NCBI GenBank assembly: GCA_964624075.1 | Contig: CAZUWH010000019.1 | Coordinates: 1-52,424, forward strand | Origin: CAZUWH01 sp964624075 | GTDB lineage: Bacteria > Pseudomonadota > Alphaproteobacteria > Rhodospirillales > Rhodospirillaceae | DNA: 52,424 nt | Reading direction: 5' to 3' | Part shown: positions 45,395 through 52,424 of the stretch, one piece after another | How the letters are laid out: each line of letters starts with the position of its first letter | Position numbering within the stretch: position 1 is the stretch's first letter | Position numbers and translations under genes: made by a program | The notes under the pieces: generated by a model | What the model was told of the DNA's origin: nothing | Databases searched by the model: none | Seen by the model: only the letters and a program-made list of their open reading frames with translations

Positions 45395-45520
45395 TCGTGA
45401 CCTCCCTCCGGCGCCGGTGAACCGCATCCGCGGCCCTTAGCTTGTGCGCCATTCAGCGCGCTGCCGCAGTCGCGGCGCGGTCCCATGAGCGTAAGCCAGG
45501 ATTTACGCTCATGGGTATTA
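45377..45520. repeat. Family C repeat, copy 2, overlapping the manC stop
   Basis: It begins TTATACCTTTGAGCCTTGAT, then runs through GGCGCCGGTG and GCATCCGCGGCCCTT, to a perfect 13-bp hairpin CCCATGAGCGTAA-N8-TTACGCTCATGGG (45482-45515). It aligns end to end with 32314-32455. The TGA in CCTTGA is the manC stop. A degenerate hairpin related to the right end follows at about 45570-45612. The hairpin may terminate manC transcription. Confidence 0.8.
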
Positions 45521-45659
45521 CGGGCGATCATGACACGATCTGGCTTCGCAAACTCTCGTAATACCAAATATACCCACGAGCATCAGCCAGGACATACGCT
45601 CACGGGTATCAGTCATGCCGATGCGCGCGATATCTGGCCCATCACCCGGCTGGCCAGGA

Positions 45660-47432
45660 TCAATCGGTTTCCGCCTGCAAGCGACAACGCTCCTCTTGCA
45701 GGGACTGGAAGTATTGCCATGCTTCCGGGGACAATTCGCGTGCGATGATGGTCTGTACGGCCTCGCTCTCATGCGCCAGCGCCTGGTCGCGGAGAACGGA
45801 AAGCATGCGCCGATAATCCGTTTCCGGATCGGGACATTGCCGTTGCAGCTCAGAAGCCAGGTGACGGCCAAGCGTTGCGCGCAGCGTTTCCTCGCCGGCG
45901 TGTTCCAGAGCCTCTGCCAGACGGGCTCCATCCATATCGGGGTGGTTGGCCAACATGACAAGCGCGGACTCGATCAGCGCGCTCAGCGCCTTGTCACCGG
46001 CCAACGCTTCAACCGCCTGTTCCGCATGGTGGAACAGGATCTGCGGATGCGCAAGCAGAAAGGCCACGAAGACACGACCGGCCAGTTCCGCCAGCCGTGG
46101 TGCGAACGGGGGACCAGCAGGAGGAAGCCGACGGTCCAGGGGGGCGTATCCCGGTGGTTTGCGTTTGTCCCGGGCCTTCTGGAAGAGGGTACGGTTCCGT
46201 TCGTGCAACAGCGCACGGTAGTTCCTGCGGATCGTTGGATCGGCGATGCGTTCGGTCACGGCATTGATTGCCTGTTCCAATGCCGCCCGTCGTTCCGGCG
46301 TGTCGAGGGTGCGGCCCTCTCGCACCATCTGCCACGTTATCTCGAACAGAGGCACGGCGTGTGCCAGCACCGCCGCCAGGGCTGACGTGCCTTCCGTCCG
46401 CACCAGGTCATCGGGATCCCTGCCCTCAGGCAGGAGGGCAAAGTGCACCGACAGCCCCGGTTTCAGAAGCGGCAGAATCCGCTCGACAGCATGGACAGCG
46501 GCGCGGCGGCCTGCGGCATCCCCATCGAAGCACAGGATCGGCTCCGGGGCAAGACGCCATGCCTCGGTCATCTGCGCCTCGGTCAGGGCGGTGCCGAGCG
46601 GCGCGACAGAGGGAAAGCCGGCTCTGGCTAGGGCGATGACGTCCATGTAGCCTTCCGTCACCACCACCGTCCCTTTCTCAAGGGCCAGGCTGCGTGCCTG
46701 GGCCAGACCGTAGAGGACTCGCCCTTTCTGGAACAGAGGCGTGTCGGGCGAGTTCAGATATTTCGGCTGCGCTTCTCCCAGTACGCGCCCGCCAAAGGCA
46801 ATGACTCGACCGCGGGCATTGGTGATGGGAAACATGACCCGATCGCGGAATGTGTCATAAGCGGAACGACCGTCGGGTCGGACCAGCAGGCCGGCCTCTT
46901 CCAGCAGGGCTTCGTCAAGGCCATCCCGTTTCAGGGCAGTTTTGCACGCATTGCCCGCAGGGGCGAAACCGAGCCGGAAGCGGGTGATCGTCTCCTCTTC
47001 GAGACTACGCCGGCGCAAATAATTCTGTCCGGCCTTGCCAGCCGGCAGTCGCAACTGTCGTTCATAAAAAGTGGCCGCTGCCTCCATCACCTCCAGCAGT
47101 GTCGCCTGCCGCCGGGCTTTCTCCCGTTCCTCCGGACTGGACCGGGGCACTTCGAGCCCAGCTTCGGCAGCCAGGCGCACTACCGCTTCGGTGAACGACA
47201 GGCCGTCGGCCTGCATCATGAAGCCGATTACATCGCCGTGGGCGCCACACCCGAAGCAATGATAGAATCCCTTGTCCTCGTTGATCGTGAACGAAGGGGT
47301 TTTCTCGTTATGGAACGGGCACAGACCGGTATGCTCACGGCCCCGGCGGATCAGGCGCACCCGTCTGCCAACGGCGACGGCTAACGGCACACGATGCCGC
47401 AACTCATCCAGGAAAACAGGCGGAAAACTCAT
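45660..47432 (-). CDS. dnaG: DNA primase DnaG
   Basis: This 590-residue protein synthesises RNA primers for replication. The N-terminal zinc-binding domain has CPFHNEKTPSFTINEDKGFYHCFGCGAHG (C, H, C, C ligands). The catalytic core has FPITNARGRVIAFGGRVLGEAQPKYLNSP and the Toprim motifs VVVTEGYMDVIALARAG and ILCFDGDAAGRRAA. The C-terminal part is the DnaB-interacting helical region. The ATG at 47432 has GGAAGAG just upstream, and the 51-residue in-frame extension before it lacks homology. It follows yqeY on the same strand by 92 bases; rpoD normally comes next in this order but would lie below 45660, where there is only the manC end. Confidence 0.97.
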   Translation of the reverse strand: MSFPPVFLDELRHRVPLAVAVGRRVRLIRRGREHTGLCPFHNEKTPSFTINEDKGFYHCFGCGAHGDVIGFMMQADGLSFTEAVVRLAAEAGLEVPRSSPEEREKARRQATLLEVMEAAATFYERQLRLPAGKAGQNYLRRRSLEEETITRFRLGFAPAGNACKTALKRDGLDEALLEEAGLLVRPDGRSAYDTFRDRVMFPITNARGRVIAFGGRVLGEAQPKYLNSPDTPLFQKGRVLYGLAQARSLALEKGTVVVTEGYMDVIALARAGFPSVAPLGTALTEAQMTEAWRLAPEPILCFDGDAAGRRAAVHAVERILPLLKPGLSVHFALLPEGRDPDDLVRTEGTSALAAVLAHAVPLFEITWQMVREGRTLDTPERRAALEQAINAVTERIADPTIRRNYRALLHERNRTLFQKARDKRKPPGYAPLDRRLPPAGPPFAPRLAELAGRVFVAFLLAHPQILFHHAEQAVEALAGDKALSALIESALVMLANHPDMDGARLAEALEHAGEETLRATLGRHLASELQRQCPDPETDYRRMLSVLRDQALAHESEAVQTIIARELSPEAWQYFQSLQEERCRLQAETD

Positions 47433-47523
47433 GATCTCTTCCACACATTCCCTATCATTCGGCAGTCCGATCCCTTGATGACATGAGGGGGCGAGCCTTC
47501 CGTTCACGGCTCCCTTGCCTTGG

Positions 47524-47982
47524 TCAGGATGACAGGCGTTCACGCACAAGGGTGCTGGCCCGTGAGAAATCCATCTGCCCGGCATGGCGTGCCCGCAGGA
47601 CGCTCATCACCCGCCCCATGTCCTTCAGTCCTTGCGCACAAAGGTCACCGATAACGGCCTTTATGGCCGCGGCCATCTCGGCCTCGTTCAACTGGCAGGG
47701 CAGAAACCGTTCGATGACGAAGATCTCCTCTTGTTCCTGTCGTGCCAGATCAAGTCGTCCGCCCTGTTCATACAAGGCGATGCTGTCCCACCGCTGCTTG
47801 ATCATGGCCTGTAACATTTGCAGAATATCCGTTTCGCCAATGCCTTCGGTATGGCCCTGACCACGCGCGGCAATGTCACGATCCTTCAAGGCAGCCAGAA
47901 TCAACCGCGCGGTTGAGACCGTGCGTGTGTCCTTGGTCAGCATGGCCTGTTTTAATGCATCGTTCAGGTTCGTCCGGAGCAT
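47524..47982 (-). CDS. GatB/YqeY domain protein
   Basis: This 152-residue protein is related to the C-terminal tail domain of GatB. It starts MLRTNLNDALKQAMLTKDTRTVSTARLILAALKDRDIAARG, carries EEIFVIERFLPCQLNEAEMAAAIK and ends in GRVMSVLRARHAGQMDFSRASTLVRERL. These are the family landmarks, and the length is standard. Its function is not settled, though a role in tRNA-dependent amidation or tRNA binding has been proposed from the GatB relation. The ATG at 47982 has GAGGGACGG ahead. An upstream 34-residue extension is unsupported. yqeY-dnaG divergent from carA is a conserved alphaproteobacterial block. Confidence 0.93.
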   Translation of the reverse strand: MLRTNLNDALKQAMLTKDTRTVSTARLILAALKDRDIAARGQGHTEGIGETDILQMLQAMIKQRWDSIALYEQGGRLDLARQEQEEIFVIERFLPCQLNEAEMAAAIKAVIGDLCAQGLKDMGRVMSVLRARHAGQMDFSRASTLVRERLSS

Positions 47983-48313
47983 GCTCAACCGTCCCTCTGT
48001 CTCCAGCACGGCGGCGTGCCGTGCATGCTTGCGCCGTGTGGTCGTCCATTGTTTCTCCCCAGCCCGGGTGCGACACGTTCGCACCTAGTACGCCTAGTCA
48101 CAACCCCATAACGCTACAGGAAAAACAAGGATAGCAAAACCTTGCTGTTTTGGTAACGTACTGAAAAGATGAAAAATCTGGCAAATCTTGGGGCTTGACG
48201 AAAGGCCATGCCTTTGCTTAGTGAGCATGTCCGCAGGCCCTCGGATGCGGGAGTAAGCCGCAGGTTTCAGGGCAAGACCTTTATGCAAGCCTCTGTTTCA
48301 GGATGTCAGCGTC
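47983..48313. promoter_or_regulatory. Divergent promoter region of yqeY-dnaG and carA
   Basis: These 331 bases lie between two divergent genes and hold no gene. CAAAAC-CTTGCT-GTTTTG (about 48136-48154) is an inverted repeat in an AT-rich stretch. TTGACG at 48195-48200 could be a -35 for carA, but the region 17 bases on (TTAGTG) is a poor -10. I can point to no firm promoter. Confidence 0.35.
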
Positions 48314-49531
48314 ATGCCGTCTGCCTTGTCCTTTCCGCCTGCGGAGTCTTGCTATGCGCTACCTCCTCCCGGGGCCAATGCCTGTCTGGTACTGGCCGAC
48401 GGAACCATCTTCTGGGGACGCGGAGTCGGTGCCACGGGCACGGCGGCGGGCGAGGTGGTGTTTAATACCGCGATGACCGGCTATCAGGAAGTGTTGACTG
48501 ACCCCTCCTATGCCGGCCAGATCATCGCCTTCACCTTTCCGCATATCGGCAACGTTGGCACTAACGGTGAGGATGGTGAGTCCGTTACCGCTGCGGCGCG
48601 GGGGTGTGTTCTGCGGGCTGACATCATCCCTCCGTCCAACTGGCGGGCGACAGCTTCCCTGAAGGCCTGGCTTGAGGCCCGGAACCTGATCGGCCTATGC
48701 GGCCCGGACACGCGCCGTCTGACCCGCCGCATTCGTGACTTCGGTGCGCCCAACGGTGTCATCGCCCATGCCCCGGCGAACGACAGGCTTGATGTGGCCG
48801 TTCTGCACGCCCAGGCACAGGCATGGCCCGGCAGTGCCGGCCTCGATCTGGCAAAAGATGTGACCTGTCGCCAGACGTATCAATGGGACGAAACCATCTG
48901 GCAGCCCGGACCAGGCGACCCGTCCCGCCCGCCGTCCCGTTGGCACGGGGTGGTCGTGGATTATGGCGTCAAGCACAATATTCTGCGGAGTCTCGTGGCC
49001 GTAGGCGGCCGGATCACGGTGGTCCCGGCCACCGCCACGGTCGAGGACATCCTCATGCACCGGCCCGACGGTGTTTTGCTGTCCAACGGTCCGGGGGACC
49101 CTGCGGCCACCGGAGTCTATGCCGTTCCGGTGATCCGGGCGCTTCTGGGTACCGGCCTGCCGCTGTTTGGCATTTGTCTGGGTCATCAGATGCTGGCCCT
49201 TGCACTGGGCGCGCGCACGTACAAGATGGCAATCGGCCACCGTGGCGCCAATCAGCCGGTCAAGGACCTAGCCACCGGCCGGGTCGAAATCACCAGCCAG
49301 AATCACGGCTTTTGTGTTGATCGTGCTACCTTGCTGGCCAATGTGGTGGAAACGCACGTCTCGCTGTTCGATGGATCTCTGGAGGGCTTGCGGGTCAGGG
49401 ATCGTCCGGTATTCTCCGTTCAGTACCACCCCGAGGCCTCACCGGGACCACAGGACAGCCATTATCTGTTCCGGCGTTTTGCCGAGGCGGTATGCCAGGT
49501 GCGAGACAGGGAAGGGAGCGCAGCGCCTTGA
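48314..49531 (+). CDS. carA: Carbamoyl-phosphate synthase small subunit
   Basis: This 405-residue glutaminase subunit feeds ammonia to CarB for arginine and pyrimidine synthesis. The N-terminal domain has LVLADGTIFWGRGVGATGTAAGEVVFNT and GYQEVLTDPSYAGQIIAFTFPHIGN. The class I glutamine amidotransferase domain has LSNGPGDPAATGVY, LFGICLGHQMLALALG (nucleophile cysteine), VEITSQNHGFCVD and FSVQYHPEASPGPQDSHYLFRRF (catalytic histidine and glutamate). The ATG at 48314 has AGGATG about eight bases upstream; homology starts near residue 24, so a slightly later start is possible. carB, usually the next gene, does not follow here; a repeat and a pseudogene do. Confidence 0.96.
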   Translation: MPSALSFPPAESCYALPPPGANACLVLADGTIFWGRGVGATGTAAGEVVFNTAMTGYQEVLTDPSYAGQIIAFTFPHIGNVGTNGEDGESVTAAARGCVLRADIIPPSNWRATASLKAWLEARNLIGLCGPDTRRLTRRIRDFGAPNGVIAHAPANDRLDVAVLHAQAQAWPGSAGLDLAKDVTCRQTYQWDETIWQPGPGDPSRPPSRWHGVVVDYGVKHNILRSLVAVGGRITVVPATATVEDILMHRPDGVLLSNGPGDPAATGVYAVPVIRALLGTGLPLFGICLGHQMLALALGARTYKMAIGHRGANQPVKDLATGRVEITSQNHGFCVDRATLLANVVETHVSLFDGSLEGLRVRDRPVFSVQYHPEASPGPQDSHYLFRRFAEAVCQVRDREGSAAP

Positions 49532-49679
49532 CGGCCACGCAACGGCCGTGGGGGGAATCCTGACCGGCTACGCATCCACACCTCTTTGACGATCTGACAC
49601 GCAAAAAGCGTACGTGCGTGATTTCTTGCCAGCGGTTCTTGTTATGAGAATAACACTGATTTTCAGAAGAAGCATCACT

Positions 49680-49767
49680 ACACCGCTTCTCCCCCTGGAG
49701 GGGAAACTCCCTTCCCCTTGGATCGGGGGATGGAGGCCGTTGTGAGTGTGAAAGGATACACTTCTAC
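49680..49767. repeat. Family A repeat after carA
   Basis: CTTCTCCCCCTGGAGGGGAAACTCCC and CTTCCCCTTGGATCGGGGGATGG are the paired hairpins. The right edge, GTGTGAAAGGATACACTTC, matches that of the copy at 20752-20880. It lies between carA and a convergent pseudogene. Confidence 0.65.
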
Positions 49768-49822
49768 AGTCTGAAGTAATATGTTTGTGCGCATACGGCA
49801 TCTTTCGAAGGACAGGCACCTT

Positions 49823-50742
49823 TCAACATGCGGGCAGGTCGTGTTTCAGAAGGCCGGGCCAGCGTTCCACCTAGCCATCGGTGTGGGTGGCCTCTGCAAC
49901 CGGCACGATGACGATGCAGCGGGGAGTTCGCACCCGCATCCGTCCGGTAGCTTGCCGCAACGGCGGCAGGGACCACCGTGTCCGCCTGCCCAACGAAATG
50001 GAGCTGGGGCAGGTCTGCTATCGTGTCCGCCACGACCGCGGCATTCAGCGAACCGGTCAGGGGGCTGACGTTGGCCAACCAGTTCAGGAGCACATGATCC
50101 AGATTGCCGGCAACGGTTCGCAGGCTGGCCACGTCTTTCCGCCGGGTTGCCACCAGGGCCGCAACGGCAACGCCACCTGAAAACCCGATCAGGTGGATCG
50201 TCCCGCCGCCGGCCCTGGCCTTGAGCGCGCCGAGCATGGCATTGACGCTGGCCACGACTTCCAGGGCGAAACGCCGGCCAGTTCAGTAGTCCACCGTGCG
50301 CCGGCCTTCCTCCTGGCCTACTGGCAGGGCCTCGGCAATATAGGCCACGTTCGGGCCCTGGTCCGCTGCGGCAAGACGCAGCGCGACCGGATTGTTGGGC
50401 GTTGGATCCAGCGAGGGGCGGATCCGGGTGATCCAGGCGAAACCGTCGCCCTCGATGTAGACATGAATCGATGCACCAGAGGGGCCTAAAGCCTGGCGAA
50501 GGCTTGCAGGGCACAAAGGCTTCCCCCTGGAACCGTGTCGCGGTCAGACCCGCCTGTGCCGCGATGGCGCGGGCCGTTTCGTGCCGGTTCATGCCCAGGC
50601 ACCCCGCCAGCAGCATTCCCGCCGCAATCGTTCCGAAACAGAGTCGGACACGCCCGGGAACCCTTCCCCGCGCGGAAGCCTTTCCCCTCGATCGACCGTA
50701 TATACACAGGTCAGTCACAGCAGCCTGCATGAGGTGTATCAT
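49823..50742 (-). pseudogene. Decayed lipoprotein alpha/beta hydrolase
   Basis: A lipoprotein signal with lipobox LLAGC (cysteine at about 50601) leads into NRHETARAIAAQAGLTATRF. After a frame change comes ASIHVYIEGDGFAWITRIRPS, then LDPTPNNPVALRLAAADQGP (about 50470-50350). After another comes GTIHLIGFSGGVAVAALVAT (nucleophile elbow GFSGG, about 50200-50150), then DLPQLHFVGQADTVVPAAVA. A third frame holds PVAEATHTDG, then an amber codon where relatives have tryptophan, then VERWPGLL (about 49880-49830). The catalytic serine and the histidine region are thus still visible but in separate frames. Three or more frame changes plus a nonsense codon make this a pseudogene. Confidence 0.75.
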
Positions 50743-51583
50743 TTCATGCTGGGAACAACCCGCTCCCCAGCGTCAAGGAGGGAGGGCTTCCGACAAAGTC
50801 GAATTTACTGTTCCGGGTTTGAATGCTCAAGAAGGCATGCAGCAATTCCCAATATGGAATTTATCCCAAGTCGCCTTGGCAGGCTCTCCCCTGGAACCTG
50901 TCAGCCCTCCCCTGATCCAAGGGGAAGGGGGTCTTCCCGTCAGGGGGAGAGGATCTTTATCTCCGGGGGGAGGGCGTGTTCCGCCCGGAATCTCCGCCGC
51001 TAGCAGAACGAGTCGCATGCAGGCATGCCGCGTCTTGAGCGGCAGACGTCAATTCCCCGTGACGGAATGCTACCTGCGAGGGAAGGCAAGGCCGGCGGCG
51101 GGCATGGCGATGAAAAGCGGCGAGCCGATGGGGAGCCTTTCCTGTTCGCAGACGCAGAAGTCTCTTGACTGCCGGAGGAATTGCGGGAAACGTAGAAGTC
51201 TGTCACGCTTTCAGCACGTATCAAGGAGGTGTTCTGCAAATAACGTGGCGTATTAATAGAAATTTTCACTCCATGGACCCCTGACTCCCTTCTTCTTGAT
51301 GAGGGGCCGGGGTGGAGATGATGGGAACGCCCCGAGATGCATGAGGTTCCCTCTGCCGGGACACAAATCGGGGGACAGAACAACTCTCTTCCAGATTCGA
51401 ACATCACCCCCCTGCAACTCTCCTTGCAGGAGCGTTGGAAGCAACTTACTTACCTAGACCCATCTTTCCCGGATCGGAAGGGGCACCAGGGGTATTGCCA
51501 GCACTGCCTGAAGAACGGCGGGCCACTCACCCGCAGACCCCCCTCGTTTCCCACGTCCGCCAAACCAGGAAGGAACCAGGATC
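50743..51583. other. Gene-free interval with composite repeat
   Basis: No supported gene lies in these 0.84 kb. The left part holds the family M + A composite at 50840-50985. Bases 51010-51400 have open frames on both strands but no recognisable protein, ribosome site or biased codon use. CTCCTTGCAGGAG (about 51421-51433) is a short palindrome ahead of the decayed chemoreceptor. Confidence 0.55.
50840..50985. repeat. Composite repeat: family M + family A
   Basis: CAGCAATTCCCAATATGGAA then TTTATCCCAAGTCGCCTTGG (50840-50880) matches 17957-17997 with few changes and the same orientation. It is followed by CCCTCCCCTGATCCAAGGGGAAGGGGG and further GC hairpins. The same module order is seen at 17957-18075, and the inverse order at 15338-15417. 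Confidence 0.75.
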
Positions 51584-52424
51584 ATGAGTCTCCAGACCAC
51601 CATGGGCCAGATCAAGGTCGGTACCCGTATCTATGTCGGTGTCAGCAATAACCTGGCGCGCAACCTGACCATCTACGGCAACCTCACCGATATTATATAG
51701 AATTCTATTCAATTTATGGAAAAGGGCGATGAGAAGGCCCTGGACAGGGCCCACGAACTGCGCAGGCTGCTTGAGGACGATGTTCAGGCCGCCCTGAAAG
51801 CCCTGGTATCGGAGGAGCGCCGCAGATCGCTGGGTATTCTGGAGACATCGCTTCGCAGCTTTTTCAGCAACTTCGACAAGGTGGAGCAGGAACGCACCAG
51901 GCTGGGGCTGACGCACGACAAGGGACTTCATGGATCACTGCGCGAGTCGACGCACGAGGTTGAGAAAGCGCTGCAGTCGGTCCCGGCCTTGACTATCCTC
52001 ATGCTACAGATGCGACGCCACGAGAAGAATTTTCTGCTCCGTGGCGAGGACAAGTATATGAAGGAGATGGAAGAGCGCGGCGATGAATTCACCAAGGTCC
52101 TCGCCGCGGCCACCTTGCCTGCAGCCATCACAAGTCGTATCAAGATCCTGATTACATCCTACCAGCGGGATTTTAAAGCGCTCGTGTCCACCTGGACGAC
52201 CATGAAGCAGATCGATGAGACCATGACCAGCCAGGCCGCTGAAATCGCCAAACTGATGAACGAGACCGTCGCCTCGCAGAAAAAGGATCTGAAAACGCGG
52301 CTGGCGGATACCCGTAGGGACATCGCCGCCGTCGGGACCACCGCCCTGACTACCTCCGCCACGCCGTAGCGGTGCGCTCGTGGTCGGCGCAGGCGCGGCG
52401 TTCGTGACAGCGGTCAGCATCACC
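51584..52424 (+). pseudogene. Decayed methyl-accepting chemotaxis protein, cut by window end
   Basis: The ATG at 51584 (AGGAACCAGGATC upstream) opens MSLQTTMGQIKVGTRIYVGV, a typical chemoreceptor N-terminus. The first membrane helix is absent, and the sequence goes straight to SNNLARNLTIYGNLTDII and an in-frame amber codon at about 51698. It then continues in frame as a helical ligand-binding domain (QFMEKGDEKALDRAHELRRL, EKNFLLRGEDKYMKEMEERG) to a stop at 52369. One base out of frame, SGALVVGAGAAFVTAVSIT looks like the second membrane helix at the window edge. An internal deletion, a nonsense codon and a frameshift show a non-functional gene; the signalling half would lie beyond 52424. Confidence 0.75.

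Noticed and set aside
51000..51407. 135-codon minus-strand open frame
   Set aside because: There is no family resemblance, no good ribosome site, and it overlaps repeat-like GC blocks.

Overview
This window looks like a GC-rich alphaproteobacterial chromosome, most likely from a Rhodospirillales-type organism. The inference rests on gene order and gene types rather than a 16S gene. recG lies divergent from sdhE-mfd, carA lies divergent from yqeY-dnaG, thrC is translationally coupled to an M16 peptidase, and clpB has a textbook alphaproteobacterial RpoH promoter. No rRNA, tRNA, CRISPR array, phage or complete insertion sequence was seen.

Layout. 1-8.1 kb: a CoA-binding protein, a broken c-type cytochrome gene divergent from clpB, zapE, then an M16 peptidase and thrC on the minus strand. 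8.3-13.2 kb: an RND efflux adaptor/pump pair, a 24-base poly-C tract and a PAS-domain protein. 13.2-18 kb: a soluble FtsK-type DNA translocase, a secreted PrcB-like protein and ilvD. 18-25.6 kb: recG, sdhE, mfd and cobA. 25.9-28.2 kb: a decayed hybrid histidine kinase. 28.2-33.5 kb: a FIST sensor protein with a polytopic membrane protein, then a repeat-rich stretch holding a GNAT remnant, a MITE with target-site duplication, a small Met-rich membrane protein and an ISAs1-like transposase remnant. 33.5-36.5 kb: glnE. 36.8-41.1 kb: an unusual minus-strand locus encoding a NACHT-like NTPase, a frameshifted formylglycine-generating-enzyme-like domain and an intact pseudokinase/S-adenosylhomocysteine-hydrolase-like fusion. 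41.8-45.4 kb: a decayed phosphotransferase, a universal stress protein and manC. 45.6-49.5 kb: dnaG, yqeY and carA. 49.8-52.4 kb: a decayed lipoprotein hydrolase and a decayed chemoreceptor cut by the window end.

Two themes stand out. First, housekeeping genes are all intact, while sensory, transport-regulatory and accessory genes are repeatedly broken by frameshifts, internal deletions and in-frame amber codons. The amber codons cannot be explained by homopolymer miscounts, so real gene decay is likely. Second, the spaces between genes carry several families of dispersed palindromic repeats and long poly-C tracts. One poly-C tract lies exactly at the junction between the NACHT and FGE-like reading frames. 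The best candidate for an undescribed system is the 36.8-41.1 kb NACHT / FGE / pseudokinase-AHCY-like locus.
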